Part shown: piece after piece, positions 16,701 to 25,528 of the stretch | Numbering within the stretch: the first letter of the stretch is position 1 | Layout: each line of letters starts with the position of its first letter | Source of the DNA: Candidatus Hydrogenedentota bacterium | GTDB lineage: Bacteria > Hydrogenedentota > Hydrogenedentia > Hydrogenedentales > JAJRTN01 | Reading direction: 5' to 3' | DNA: 64,000 nucleotides | Assembly (NCBI GenBank): GCA_024278275.1 | Contig: JAJRTN010000116.1 | Coordinates: 1-64,000 of the forward strand | Program-made: the position numbers and the translations under genes | The notes under the pieces: generated by a model | The model's input: the letters and a program-made list of their open reading frames with translations, nothing else | Told to the model about the DNA's origin: nothing | The model's database searches: none

Positions 16701-18456
16701 TATCGTTATCCGCTATCCGTCTCCCGGAAACGTGCTGATTTATGTGGGTTCCGATCAGGGCGTACTCCGTTACACGAGTTCCTCGCCCGCCAGTCTCTAT
16801 AGTGACCCTTCCGAATGGACTCAGATCCTTCCCGGGAGAATCGCCGACCTGGCCGTTCACCCCACCGACCATTCCTTCCTCTACGCGAGCGTCATCAGCG
16901 ACGGTATGTACAGAACAGCGGCAGGTCAGACCGCCACCCGGGCTTCAGATTGGGTTAAGCTCACCACGGACCTCCCCGCCATAAACACGATTCACCCCAA
17001 GGCCGCCGGGGGCGAAGCGCGCACGGGCCAAGCCTGGCAGATGGCCATCTATGCGGCCAACCCGACCACGCTCTACGCGGCGCTGCCGAACCCTCTCGGT
17101 TCCGGCGAAAACAAGCCCCGGCTCAACGTCTACCGTTCATTGGATAGCGGTGCCACCTGGTCCGTCTTCGTCACCTCCAACGATTCCGGACTCTACAGCC
17201 CCTTCCTGGCCGCCCACCCCACCATCGATGGACTGATCTATTTTAGCGGCATCAAACTATACCGGTACCTGAAGTCTGGAAGCGTGACGGTCGGTCCCCA
17301 TCGGGTCCAGGGAATTCATGACGACATGCACCGCTTTGTCTGGGATCCCACGGATGCCACCGGGAAGCGTTATTTCATCGGTTGTGACGGCGGAATATGG
17401 CGGGGCACCATCGACTTGTCGGGTGGCGATCTTGTAAGACACCGGAACAACGACTTGCGCGTGACTATGTTCTTTGATTTTGATGCTTCACAGACCGATT
17501 CGACCATGATGCTCGGCGGTACGCAAGACAACGGCACCATTCTCTACCAGGGAAACGACGCCTGGAAGATGGTTAAGGGGGGAGATGGCTATTACTCGAT
17601 CATTGCGCCTGGAAACCAGGTCCTCTACGCGCAACACCAGTGGTTGGAAACCACCGTCCGGTGCAATCAAGGCGGCAACTGCTCCCACAATAATTGGGCG
17701 AAAGCCGCCAACGGGCTCCTGAACAAGGAAGGGGGACTGTCCTGGTACATGGGGACCGCCCAGATTGCCTGCGACCCTACACGCGACTACATCCTGGTGG
17801 CGCAGGGTTTGCAGGTTCTCTACACCTCCAACTCAGGCGGGAGTTGGACGAAGATCGGTCCGACCGACGCCAGCCTAAGAGGGCATATAGCGCGCGTGGC
17901 CATTCAGCCCGTTCGCCGCCGCATTGTGGCGGGCACCAGCAAGGGCCAGATATGGGTGCGCTACATGATAGGCGGTTTTCCTTCCTGGGTGAAGGTGTTC
18001 GACCCACCGGTCGGAACGGGTGAGGGGTCCGTGGTCAACATGGCCTTCTCTCCCGTTGATCATGAGATCCTGTACGTCATACTCAAGGCAAATCAGCCGT
18101 GGGCGCGCATTCAAATGCTACGTATTCACGACGAGCCGCCTGGCGCCTCAAAGTATCCCATCACGGGCGACCTTCCCACACACCACTTCGTGCCTTACTG
18201 GCCAAAGAAGATCTCAGGGTTTAAGGTCAATACCGTCTGTGGCGACGGTCGCAGCATCCTGCGGGCCTATGTCGGCACAGACCGTGGCGTGTACCGGGGA
18301 GAGACCTATGCCGAGGGTGGCCTGTGGACGTGGACGCGGTACAGTGACGGCCTTCCGAACGTTTCGGTAACGGACCTGGTGGTGGACCCCACGAGCAAAC
18401 AGCTTCGTGCCGCCACCTACGGTCGCGGCGCCTGGACCACCATCACCGGACCATAA
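13720..18456 (+). CDS. Giant secreted beta-helix / TSP3 / CARDB / BNR-propeller protein
   Basis: The 1578-aa protein begins with a signal peptide (residues 1-22). Residues 25-390 form a right-handed beta-helix of the Chlamydia-Omp/pectin-lyase type (repeated SGNxA/GGG steps). Thrombospondin-3 calcium repeats sit at about 466-512 (DSDGDGLPDYWE, DPDHDGISNSEEF). About 640-850 holds two CARDB-like Ig domains (VENIGTGPAESATVDFYVDG; LLVHNPSFADLDAMGTQFF). From about 866 to the end is a sortilin/BNR-type propeller with Asp-box turns (SxDxGxTW; NGGDSWEPIG, DSGNTWIQF, NSGGSWTKIG). GGAGG lies 7 nt before the ATG. It is probably surface-exposed and binding polymers; no catalytic set is visible. Confidence 0.85.
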   Translation: MLRSSLLIALAWASFNVTAMGAAWHVDRACQNEAGDGRSWETAFPTIQQAINIARSGDVIQVATGIYRESLVLKTGISVEGGYETGQGEPNAETILDGSDRATVVGSTVLIAQAEDVTLRGFFIRGGRAMEEPRQGHGGGVLVRASARVRIVDCVLYANMARHGGGMAWLDSSSGTVSQCFLSGNKGYEGGGVFVLDSVLAMERCVLSGNSAMAGGGAVFRNASVELVNSVLSGNTALMNAGGLWADSSEVTLRSCTVRANGAGAESTGAIHAVTGALVLRNTAIEGNHGFGVYAPDPQVSLVMERCAVNGNTRDAVGPDFTIPAQPLVSEVSPDKPWFVSGAGGVWSGYAEYDPVSCATVFPVAESAFLESSLVGRLIDVNTRYRVHAVILKNTASEIEVAGDFSDFGGPNVSYALVDYHVVPGSPLVDNGLFDYEVAEDIDGEPRPRTGGGIDRGPDIGADELVDSDGDGLPDYWETENGLDPKVDDARGDPDHDGISNSEEFRNGTDPFNPETARVTAAPCSDCPPREAGVTPIPTSTVEKAVDAPSDVWVRFGEVAPGDGSEANPFSSLMQGIAPVATGGLVHLASTLDGTATAETPKIAKAMRLRAEGGTARIGDLSVAVPFEEESPTWGRAELALISVEVDPERADPGDSVFLLGTVENIGTGPAESATVDFYVDGTLVDQRPVGLLDLAERKIIRTSYTVDTPGTFGVRAEVHYDGAGQDQWADNDADQARLRVSGEDTPEPGLEFDLALNVDSEPLHAGSNVSLDLLVHNPSFADLDAMGTQFFVDGLQVHEGYVGPLAAGEDTSISFPWDAVSEGSHSISVELNLPDGFPHAEFQSKWVWDCAIPGPTGAYSAPGLHQWSSIGPSLLTNGTGGGPTGSVGRIDAIAPHPTNPNIIYAGAPTGGVWRTVNGGDSWEPIGDALPLISIGALAVDPVTPSILYACTGSANYSGGLGIFKSIDSGNTWIQFVSAAHTPWVNRSIGGANDIVIRYPSPGNVLIYVGSDQGVLRYTSSSPASLYSDPSEWTQILPGRIADLAVHPTDHSFLYASVISDGMYRTAAGQTATRASDWVKLTTDLPAINTIHPKAAGGEARTGQAWQMAIYAANPTTLYAALPNPLGSGENKPRLNVYRSLDSGATWSVFVTSNDSGLYSPFLAAHPTIDGLIYFSGIKLYRYLKSGSVTVGPHRVQGIHDDMHRFVWDPTDATGKRYFIGCDGGIWRGTIDLSGGDLVRHRNNDLRVTMFFDFDASQTDSTMMLGGTQDNGTILYQGNDAWKMVKGGDGYYSIIAPGNQVLYAQHQWLETTVRCNQGGNCSHNNWAKAANGLLNKEGGLSWYMGTAQIACDPTRDYILVAQGLQVLYTSNSGGSWTKIGPTDASLRGHIARVAIQPVRRRIVAGTSKGQIWVRYMIGGFPSWVKVFDPPVGTGEGSVVNMAFSPVDHEILYVILKANQPWARIQMLRIHDEPPGASKYPITGDLPTHHFVPYWPKKISGFKVNTVCGDGRSILRAYVGTDRGVYRGETYAEGGLWTWTRYSDGLPNVSVTDLVVDPTSKQLRAATYGRGAWTTITGP

Positions 18457-18885
18457 AGAGGCTGATTCCCTCGTAATAGCGCGGAAGCGGCTTCTACTTT
18501 CCCGCGGAACCACGGCGACGGACTGTCGGCCCTGTGGACCTGAAACGAACACAACCCCAAAAAACAGATTCCTGCCCATGGGTAGGCGCTCACGACTCAA
18601 TCGACAGGCCCCTTCGCGGGAATGACGGCAGGGCGGGGTAAACCCGTATTCATGACCATGGGTACCGGACTTTACGGGTAAGGAACTATTGGGCCTATTG
18701 GGGTCTATTTGCAGGGACTCGATTCGGGGACTTGACACGCCGGCCGTATATGTGTTGAATTGGAACGGCGCTGTTCCGCTTGCGGGGTCGGTAATCATTG
18801 TGAGGGTGTTCGGGCATCCGGAGGTTGACTGAAAAACCGCGGACTTTCCTTTTGTTTAAGTGATTTGCCCGGTGGGAGAAACTAC
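18457..18885. other. 429-bp intergenic region upstream of the sugar operon
   Basis: It contains a half copy of the CCCCGC/GCGGGAATGACGG repeat near 18609 and a good sigma-70-type promoter at 18732-18760. Nothing else is recognised. Confidence 0.5.
18732..18760 (+). promoter_or_regulatory. Sigma-70-type promoter for the sugar operon
   Basis: TTGACA (18732-18737), a 17-nt spacer, then TTGAAT (18755-18760). The -35 is perfect and the -10 matches 4 of 6. It lies about 125 nt before the first gene of the dehydrogenase-isomerase-lyase operon. Confidence 0.45.
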
Positions 18886-19833
18886 GTGCGTGCGCTGGTA
18901 TATGAAGGTGAAGTCCGGCTCAAAGATATTCCCGTGCCTAAACGCGCGCCGGGCGAAGCCCTCATCAAGGTGCTTGCCGCCGGGATTTGCAACACGGATC
19001 TCGAGCTCAGGCGCGGTTACATGGGCTACCGTGGTGTGCAGGGCCATGAGTTCGTCGGTATCGTGGAGGAAGGGCGCAACAGCTTTCTCGTGGGAAAACG
19101 GGTCGTGGGGGAGATCAATTGTCCGTGCCATCAGTGCCATTACTGCCGGATGGAAATGCCGCAGCACTGTCTCAACCGCACCGTGCTGGGCATCCAGGGT
19201 CGGCAGGGCGCTTTCGCGGAATACCTTACCCTCCCCGAGGAAAACCTCCATCTCGCGCCGGCCGGTGTTCGCGACGATGTGGCCGTGTTCACCGAACCCC
19301 TCGCCGCGGCCTTTCGCATCACCGAGCAGGTTGTCATCACCAACAGCGACCGTGTTATCGTGCTGGGTGACGGGAAACTCGGACAACTCATTGCGCAGGT
19401 GCTGTGGCTTCAGACGAAAAACCTGGTTTGCGTGGGAAAACACCGCTGGAAGCTGACCATGCTCGAGGAACTGGGCATCAAGACCGTGCAGGCGGATCAA
19501 CCACTTGAACGGGGTGCTGATGTTGTCGTGGATGCCACCGGCAACGGCCAGGGCATCGAACGTGCCATCGAGCTGGTTCGTCCCGAGGGCACCATCGTGA
19601 TGAAAACCACCGTGGCCCACCCGACGGCCCTGGAACTCAGCCTTCCCGTCGTGAATGAGATTACCTTCGTGGGTTCCCGGTGCGGCCCGTTCCGTCCGGC
19701 CATCGAAGCCCTGTCCCTGGGAAACGTCGAGGTGCGTCCCATGATCTCGGAAGCCTATGACTTGTCCATGGCCGAAACGGCCATGCGCCGCGCAGAGGAT
19801 CCGGGCGTGATGAAAATCCTGTTGCATATGTAA
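18886..19833 (+). CDS. Zinc-dependent alcohol/polyol dehydrogenase family protein
   Basis: The 315-aa medium-chain dehydrogenase has catalytic-zinc ligands in AGICNTDLEL and GHEFVG, the four structural-zinc cysteines in NCPCHQCHYCRMEMPQHC (about residues 78-95), the hydride-transfer domain with VIVLGDGKLGQL (nucleotide loop, about 160) and DVVVDATGNG. It is a little shorter than the usual 340-350 residues. The start is the GTG at 18886, with GGGAGA 7 nt upstream; a TTG seven codons earlier is weaker. It heads an operon with a TIM-barrel isomerase and a heparinase II/III-like gene, so it probably oxidises a sugar or polyol released from a polysaccharide. Substrate unknown. Confidence 0.88.
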   Translation: MRALVYEGEVRLKDIPVPKRAPGEALIKVLAAGICNTDLELRRGYMGYRGVQGHEFVGIVEEGRNSFLVGKRVVGEINCPCHQCHYCRMEMPQHCLNRTVLGIQGRQGAFAEYLTLPEENLHLAPAGVRDDVAVFTEPLAAAFRITEQVVITNSDRVIVLGDGKLGQLIAQVLWLQTKNLVCVGKHRWKLTMLEELGIKTVQADQPLERGADVVVDATGNGQGIERAIELVRPEGTIVMKTTVAHPTALELSLPVVNEITFVGSRCGPFRPAIEALSLGNVEVRPMISEAYDLSMAETAMRRAEDPGVMKILLHM

Positions 19834-19874
19834 ACCACCGCCCGCCGTTTTGGCCGGCCATGGAAGGAATTCCC

Positions 19875-20708
19875 ATGAAAGTAGGCATGCTCACCGTCCC
19901 CTTTGCCGCGGAGCCCCTGGAAACCGTCCTGGAATTCGCCGAAACCGCTTCGATCCCTTGCCTGGAAATGGCTGCGGGGCCGGGCAGCCGGCACATCGAT
20001 CCCACGAAGTTCACCGCCGCCAAGGCCAAGAAGCTCATCGCCGCCCTGGAAGAACGGGCCCTCGAAATCTCGTCGCTGGGCTACTACACCATCGACATCA
20101 CCAGGCCGGATAAGGTCAGGGAGGTACAGCGCAACGCCAAGCTCGCCATCGACGCCGCCGTCAAACTGGGCGTGCCCACCGTGTGCATGCTGAGCGGTTT
20201 TCCCGCGCCGGGCATGAGCAAGCTGGACACCATCCGGAACGTGCTGCCCAAGGCCTTTCGACCGATCCTGACCCATGCGCGCAAGAAGGGTGTCAATATC
20301 GCCCTGGAGAACTGGTTTCAGACCTGTCTCCAGGGATTGGACACCTTTGAGGCGCTTTTCGACGCCATCCCCGACGAGAACTTCGGCTTGAACTACGACC
20401 CCTCCCACTTGTTTCACCAGGAATGCGATCACCTGCTCCCCGTGTCGCTCTACGCCAACCGGATCTTCCACGTTCACGCCAAGGACACGCTCATCGACCG
20501 TGCCCTGCGCGCCCGGGTGGGGATTTACGGCGGCGGCTGGTGGCGCTACGTCATCCCCGGTTTCGGCCATATCGATTGGGGCGAGTTCATCAGCCATCTG
20601 CGGATGAACGGCTACGATGGCGTTCTAAGCATCGAGCACGAGGACGCCGCGCAGGAGCGCGAGGAAGGGTTCATGCGGGGCGCCTGGCATCTCGAACAAT
20701 TCTGTTAA
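19875..20708 (+). CDS. Sugar phosphate isomerase/epimerase family protein (xylose-isomerase-like TIM barrel)
   Basis: The 277-aa protein has the AP-endonuclease-2/xylose-isomerase-like barrel pattern: early MKVGMLTVPF, IALENWFQT (metal Glu), NYDPSHLFHQ (metal Asp plus His), IFHVHAKDT and the closing VLSIEHEDA (metal Glu). These place four divalent-metal ligands at the barrel mouth as in hexulose/inosose isomerases and epimerases. AAGGAA precedes the ATG at 19875. It follows the dehydrogenase by 41 nt and precedes the lyase gene, consistent with converting an oxidised sugar in the same catabolic route. Specific substrate not deducible. Confidence 0.88.
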   Translation: MKVGMLTVPFAAEPLETVLEFAETASIPCLEMAAGPGSRHIDPTKFTAAKAKKLIAALEERALEISSLGYYTIDITRPDKVREVQRNAKLAIDAAVKLGVPTVCMLSGFPAPGMSKLDTIRNVLPKAFRPILTHARKKGVNIALENWFQTCLQGLDTFEALFDAIPDENFGLNYDPSHLFHQECDHLLPVSLYANRIFHVHAKDTLIDRALRARVGIYGGGWWRYVIPGFGHIDWGEFISHLRMNGYDGVLSIEHEDAAQEREEGFMRGAWHLEQFC

Positions 20709-20747
20709 GGTGTTTTCGTTTCGCGCATGTACCAAAAGGAGCCGGTT

Positions 20748-22550
20748 ATGCAATCGTGTTTCGTTGCGTCGTTTCTGGCGGCGCTCATGGTGTTCGGGGT
20801 CGCTTGGCCCTGTTCAGCCCAACCCTTGAGCCGAGAGGGAATTCAGATGGCACTCTCGAAAGCGTCCGGTCCGCTTATCCCGCGGTTGGACGGCGCGTCG
20901 ATACCGGCCCTGGCCGCCTCGGAAACGGGCCAGGCGCTTCTTGCGTGGGCGCGGGCGGGGGACTTCGACATTCCCCAAACCACCTACACCCTCTACCGAA
21001 CCTATCGGAAGGACGGCACCCGCCGGCCCTATGAGCGGCCCTATTTCGCCAAACGGGAAATGCTCGTTCGCGCGGTTATGCTGGCCTGGCTCGGTGAAGA
21101 CGCCGCCGCCCAGGACCATGTGAACGATCTGCTCTGGAGTCTTTGCGAGGAGACGAACTGGGTGGCCCCGGCGCACGAGACGCGCCACCGTAAAATCGAT
21201 CTCTTCGCCGCCTAACTGTCCGCCTCCATGGGTTTCGCACTTCGCCTGCTGGGAGACCGCATCCCGGAGGAAATCCGTACGCGGGTGAAGGAAGAGGTCA
21301 ACCGCCGCATCTTTGAACCCTATCTCGAGCACCCCTACGCCTGGGGGTGGGGTGACGGCGGGAGCAATTGGACGGGCGTTTGCGCGGGCAGCGTTGGCGA
21401 GGCGTTTCTGCTGCTGGAGGACGATCCCGAACGGCAGGCGGCGGCCCTGACCTCGGTGATCGAACAACTCGACAAGTACGTCAACCGCGCCTTCACCGCT
21501 GACGGGGCCAGCCTGGAAGGGTTGTCTTACTGGCAATACGGACTGATGCACTACGTCATCCTGGGCGAGATGCTGCGTTCACGCACGGGTGGGGAGATCG
21601 ACCTCCTCGCGGAACCGCGCATGGCCCGGATCGCCGCGTTTCCCCTTGTCATGGTGTTGGACGAGAACACGTGTGTTAATTTCGCCGACGCGGGCACGGG
21701 CGTAAGCATCCATCCCTACATGGCCTCGATTCTCGCCGACCGGTTCGGGCTCCCTTCGCTCAAGGCCATCGTGGGCGATCCCATGGCGGGGCGGCTCGAC
21801 GTGGCGCTTTTCAACCTGCTCTATTGGGACGGGCGCGGCGACGCGGCCCTGGTGATCGACAACGCCTGGCTGGCCGACGCCGCGGTGGCGAAGCGCGTCT
21901 TCCACGAGGATGGGCATACGGTGGTGCTGGCCGCGAAGGCGGGTCACAATGCCGAACCCCACAACCACAACGACGTGGGCAGCTTCATCGTTTACGCCGA
22001 TGGCGTTACCTATCTCTGCGATCCGGGGCCCGGCCTCTACAGCAAGGATTATTTCAGCGCCAAACGTTATGAAAACCTCTTCGCCGGTGCCGGGGGACAC
22101 AGCGTACCCGTCATCGACGGCGTGCTCCAACCGCCCGGCGGCAGGATTCGCGGGACCATGGAAGTCTCTGATTCCGGTGTTATCGAGATCGCGTTCCGGG
22201 AAGCCTATCCGGTTGAAGGTCTCAGCGAGGCCCGCCGCCGCCTGGAACTTCACGATGACGGCCACATCACCCTCACCGACTCTTTCGCACGGGAGGAAGG
22301 CTTCACGGTGCGGGAACCCTTCATGACCTGGCTCGATGTCGAAACCGAGGGTAACACCGCGCGTATTATCTCAGACAAGGGGGTGCTGACCCTGACGGTC
22401 GAAAACGCCGTGTTCCATGCGGAGCCTCTCGAGGAAGCCTGCCGGAGCAACCAGAAGCAGGGTGTGCTGACCCGTGTATTTGCGGATTTCAAGGCCGATG
22501 AGGCGATCACCTGTCGTTTCGAGATGACCTATACGGCAAAACCGGAGTAA
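20748..22550 (+). pseudogene. Heparinase II/III family polysaccharide lyase-like gene with in-frame stop
   Basis: One 601-codon frame reads through as a secreted heparinase II/III-like protein except for a TAA at 21213-21215 (codon 156). The upstream part has a signal peptide (ends PCSAQ) and the alpha-toroid N-domain up to NWVAPAHETRHRKIDLFAA; the downstream part continues in the same frame with LSASMGFALRLLGDRIPEE and GWGDGGSNWTGVC. It then reaches the beta-sandwich with HNDVGSFIVYADGVTYLCDPG, the family's conserved region. Family members read IDLFAAETA-type sequence across the junction, so GAA to TAA is the simplest change. AAGGAG lies 6 nt before the ATG. Either a true nonsense mutation, a stop readthrough, or a base-call error; a restart at ATG 21228 would give an N-truncated protein without signal peptide. 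Confidence 0.8.
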
Positions 22551-22562
22551 CGCTCATTCACA

Positions 22563-22584
22563 GCCCCTCCTGGTGGAGGCGGGG
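22563..22584. terminator. Hairpin between convergent genes (lyase / protease)
   Basis: GCCCCTCC-TGGT-GGAGGCGGGG forms a GC-rich stem with one bulge, only 12 nt after the lyase stop and 2 nt beyond the protease stop on the other strand. It could serve both directions; no T-run is present. Confidence 0.4.
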
Positions 22585-22586
22585 AC

Positions 22587-25430
22587 TCAGGGCCGGGAGG
22601 GCCATGCCATGGGCGCGAAAGAATCCTCGGAGTACATGTCCCTGCCATATTCACCGGCGTTGTGAAACTGGAGCATCCGAAGCAGCTCACGGGTATCAAT
22701 CGTAAAGTCCTCCGGGGGGAAATCGGCGTGGTGCGGGAGACAGTCCCGGTTTTCGCCATCGGGTCGGTAGCCATCCTCGGAGCCGTTGCTGCAACCATAG
22801 CCCCGTGAGCGGAAAAGCTGCACGACGCGCAGGAGTTCGGACAGGGAAATCCGGCCATCATGGTCGAGATCCGCGGTGTGAAACTCGCCCCGTCCCGTGG
22901 GATCGGTGCCGGCCCAGATCTCCTCCAAATCCGATTGGCCGTCCCGGTCGGAGTCCCAATGTCTCGGGTGGGTACCGGCGGCCAGCTCAAAGATGTTGGT
23001 GAGACCATCGTCGTCGGGGTCGCCCAAAGCTCCTTCATCGCCTTCGCCGTCGGCGGGGTCCAGGCCGACGAACACCTCCACGTCGTCCGTTATGCCGTCC
23101 CGGTCGCTGTCCGTATTCCGGGGGTCGGTTCCCCTTTCAAACTCTTCAAGATTGTTCAGCCCGTCTCCATCCAGGTCGGCGTCGGGACCGTTGTTCCCCT
23201 CGCCGTCATAGGGGTCCAATCCGTATTCAAACTCCCAGCCGCCGGGCAATCCATCGCCATCCATGTCGTTTTCGAGCAGCGTGCAATCCGCCGCAGCGCT
23301 CAGATCGCTGGGTTCGAATCCCAGTGGTACGCCGGCACCGGGCGAAATCCCCGCAATCGACGCACCGGGAAGGGCATTTCGGTACACCACGCGGATCACG
23401 CCGTTGTAGTAGAGCCTGACCTGGAAGGTGTTGCCCGGCTTGCCTTCGTATTGGCCCGAACTGTCGAAATCCACCACGTCCTCGAAATCGATTGTAATAT
23501 ACTGATCGTTGCGTACGCAGGAAATGTTGCCTCGGGCGGTGGGATTCAGATCGCGGAAAAGCATGGAGATTCGGGGCTTTCCAAAATGGACCGCGGCCGT
23601 CGGTTCCCAACTGGTATCGGTGGATCCCAGGGTCAAGAAGCCGTTGCTGCCCACGTTGACTTCGCCATAAGGTACGCCAAAGAAGGGAAAGGTCTTCTCC
23701 GGAGGGAGGGAAACACCTTGGCTGTCATCATCCTGCAAGTCAAGCGTGAAGCCTTCCCCTTCGGATTCGAGACGGTCCGGCGCCGGATGGACGCACAGGG
23801 TGTAGCCTTGCCCGTCGGGCGTGGGCAGGAAGGAAAGCTCCAGCCCGTTCAGATCGACGTCCTCCGCGCCAAAAACCTCTGTCAGGTAGTCCACGCGTGT
23901 CCCGGTGGTAAAGGTGTAACACCGTCCCGAATTGTCTCGCGAAGCGGTATTGCCCGCAAGGTCGGTTGCTTCGATACGGAAGTAGTAGGTGGTCTGTTCC
24001 TCCAGGCCCGCGAGGTCGATGACATGCGCCGTAGCGGCCGGTCCCGTGGCGAAGGACACGGTCGATGCGCAATCCGTTCCAAAGAGCACGCGCCCCGTGG
24101 CGGTTTCGTCGGTCTCGAAGGTGATCCTGGCGGAGTGGCTCGTCACATCGCCCGACGCGACCCCGGAAATGGCGGGCGTGAAGCAATCGACGCCCACCGT
24201 GTCCGACACCATGCGGGACAACCCGCTGCCGTCGTTTTCATCCCGGTACTCGACCGTGACCAGGCTGGAAGCATTTACTTCGATCGTGCCGTTGCCGGGA
24301 TCGGCAACACCCACGTGGGCCGGAAAGTCGCCGGTAAACTCACCAGAACCCTGCATGGACTCAAAAAGATCAAAGGTTTCACGGTCACCTTCACTGGTAG
24401 TCACCGCAATGGTCACGGTCGGCGCGGAAGCCAGATCCAGGTCGCGCACCTGCACACGTCCCCACCCGTTGCAGCCGACGGCGTCCGACAGGAACTCGAC
24501 CGTGCCCTGGCGCGTGGTCAGTTCGGGCACCAGGTGGGCAAAAGCCGTCGCCTTGGTCACATCCTCGCCGCGCCCCTCGGTATCGGCGTGAACCTGCGAG
24601 CGGAAGCACCCGCCCACAATCGCGAAGTCGGTTGCGCCACGGACCAGTATCCCTTCCAGCGTGCCCGTCGCGGCGGCCAGCACGGGCGAACCCGAATTAC
24701 CGCCATAGGTATCCAGGTTGGCGACGAAGAAGCCCTCGGGGCTGCCGTCGCGGACGACCGTGGTATCGCCGAAGGCCAGCTTCATGGGAAGGCCGCTCGG
24801 GTGACCGATGACTCCCACGGCGGTCCCGTCGGCAATTACGCCCTGGCGCCGGACGCGAAGCGGGTCGAAGCCGGCGAGGGCGATGGGCCTATCCAGGCGG
24901 ACGAGCGTCCAATCGGCGGCGGTTTGGGTGTATTCGCGTCCCACCACTTCAATTCCGGCGTAGACCTGGTCGGCGGAGAAGTGGAGCACCGCCGTGTTCG
25001 CGTCCTCCATGACAAAGCCGAAAATAAAGCGCACGTTGTTCAAGCTGGATACATCGTAGCAATGCCCCGCCGTGGCAATCAGATCCTGCCCCACGGCAAA
25101 GCCGGAACAGAAAGGGGCCGTGGGCTGGGTGGCGAAGGGCTCATCCGCGCAGGGGCTGAAACCGGCGAAGCGGTAGGGCTGGGTGACGAGGGTGTAGCTG
25201 CCGTCGGGCTGCGCCTGGAGACTCCCGGCGGACACGAGCGCACAGGTCGCCTCGGCCCAGTGGCGGCGCCGGGGATCGCCCTCCTGGTAGACGTCAATGC
25301 GGTTGTCCGGGCCATAGATGACCTTTTCAGCGGCTTCGTCCCCTTTGGGCGCATCGGCAAAAACCCAGGGGGTGAACACGCACGAGACAAGAAAAAGCAA
25401 GTATAAGATACACCTGTAAGAACGGGCCAT
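22587..25430 (-). CDS. Secreted trypsin-like serine protease with TSP3 repeats and dockerin-like tail
   Basis: The 947-aa product has a signal peptide (residues 1-25). The chymotrypsin-fold triad is His123 (IATAGHC), Asp173 (AADWTLVRL) and Ser246 (GGNSGSP). After it come Ig/FnIII-like domains (about 420-505, ITFETDETATGRVLFG with TYYFRIEATD), a nidogen-like region (about 540-720, SNGFLTLGSTD), and thrombospondin-3 repeats at about 735-850 (DMDGDGLPGGW, DLDGDGLNNLEEF, DSDRDGITDD). Last is a paired EF-hand tail (about 856-930: DLDHDGRISLSELLRVVQLF ... CLPHHADFPPEDF ... ELLRMLQF). That tail is shared with the glycosidase at 56996. Likely surface-attached or complex-bound protease acting outside the cell. 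Confidence 0.87.
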   Translation of the reverse strand: MARSYRCILYLLFLVSCVFTPWVFADAPKGDEAAEKVIYGPDNRIDVYQEGDPRRRHWAEATCALVSAGSLQAQPDGSYTLVTQPYRFAGFSPCADEPFATQPTAPFCSGFAVGQDLIATAGHCYDVSSLNNVRFIFGFVMEDANTAVLHFSADQVYAGIEVVGREYTQTAADWTLVRLDRPIALAGFDPLRVRRQGVIADGTAVGVIGHPSGLPMKLAFGDTTVVRDGSPEGFFVANLDTYGGNSGSPVLAAATGTLEGILVRGATDFAIVGGCFRSQVHADTEGRGEDVTKATAFAHLVPELTTRQGTVEFLSDAVGCNGWGRVQVRDLDLASAPTVTIAVTTSEGDRETFDLFESMQGSGEFTGDFPAHVGVADPGNGTIEVNASSLVTVEYRDENDGSGLSRMVSDTVGVDCFTPAISGVASGDVTSHSARITFETDETATGRVLFGTDCASTVSFATGPAATAHVIDLAGLEEQTTYYFRIEATDLAGNTASRDNSGRCYTFTTGTRVDYLTEVFGAEDVDLNGLELSFLPTPDGQGYTLCVHPAPDRLESEGEGFTLDLQDDDSQGVSLPPEKTFPFFGVPYGEVNVGSNGFLTLGSTDTSWEPTAAVHFGKPRISMLFRDLNPTARGNISCVRNDQYITIDFEDVVDFDSSGQYEGKPGNTFQVRLYYNGVIRVVYRNALPGASIAGISPGAGVPLGFEPSDLSAAADCTLLENDMDGDGLPGGWEFEYGLDPYDGEGNNGPDADLDGDGLNNLEEFERGTDPRNTDSDRDGITDDVEVFVGLDPADGEGDEGALGDPDDDGLTNIFELAAGTHPRHWDSDRDGQSDLEEIWAGTDPTGRGEFHTADLDHDGRISLSELLRVVQLFRSRGYGCSNGSEDGYRPDGENRDCLPHHADFPPEDFTIDTRELLRMLQFHNAGEYGRDMYSEDSFAPMAWPSRP

Positions 25431-25528
25431 GGATTTCAGGACTCTCGCGCCTCCATTCGTTACCGTACCTTGCCACCATCGTCTACATTACACTATGCCA
25501 CAAACGCCCTTTCCTGATGGATCCCTGG

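Noticed and set aside
20748-21215. The first part of the heparinase-like gene as an independent small secreted protein
   Set aside because: It ends in the middle of a conserved block that continues in the same frame after the stop codon, so a broken single gene is simpler.
23308-23324. tRNA T-arm-like sequence CTGGGTTCGAATCCCAG
   Set aside because: It lies inside the protease coding sequence, and no acceptor, D or anticodon arms can be formed around it.
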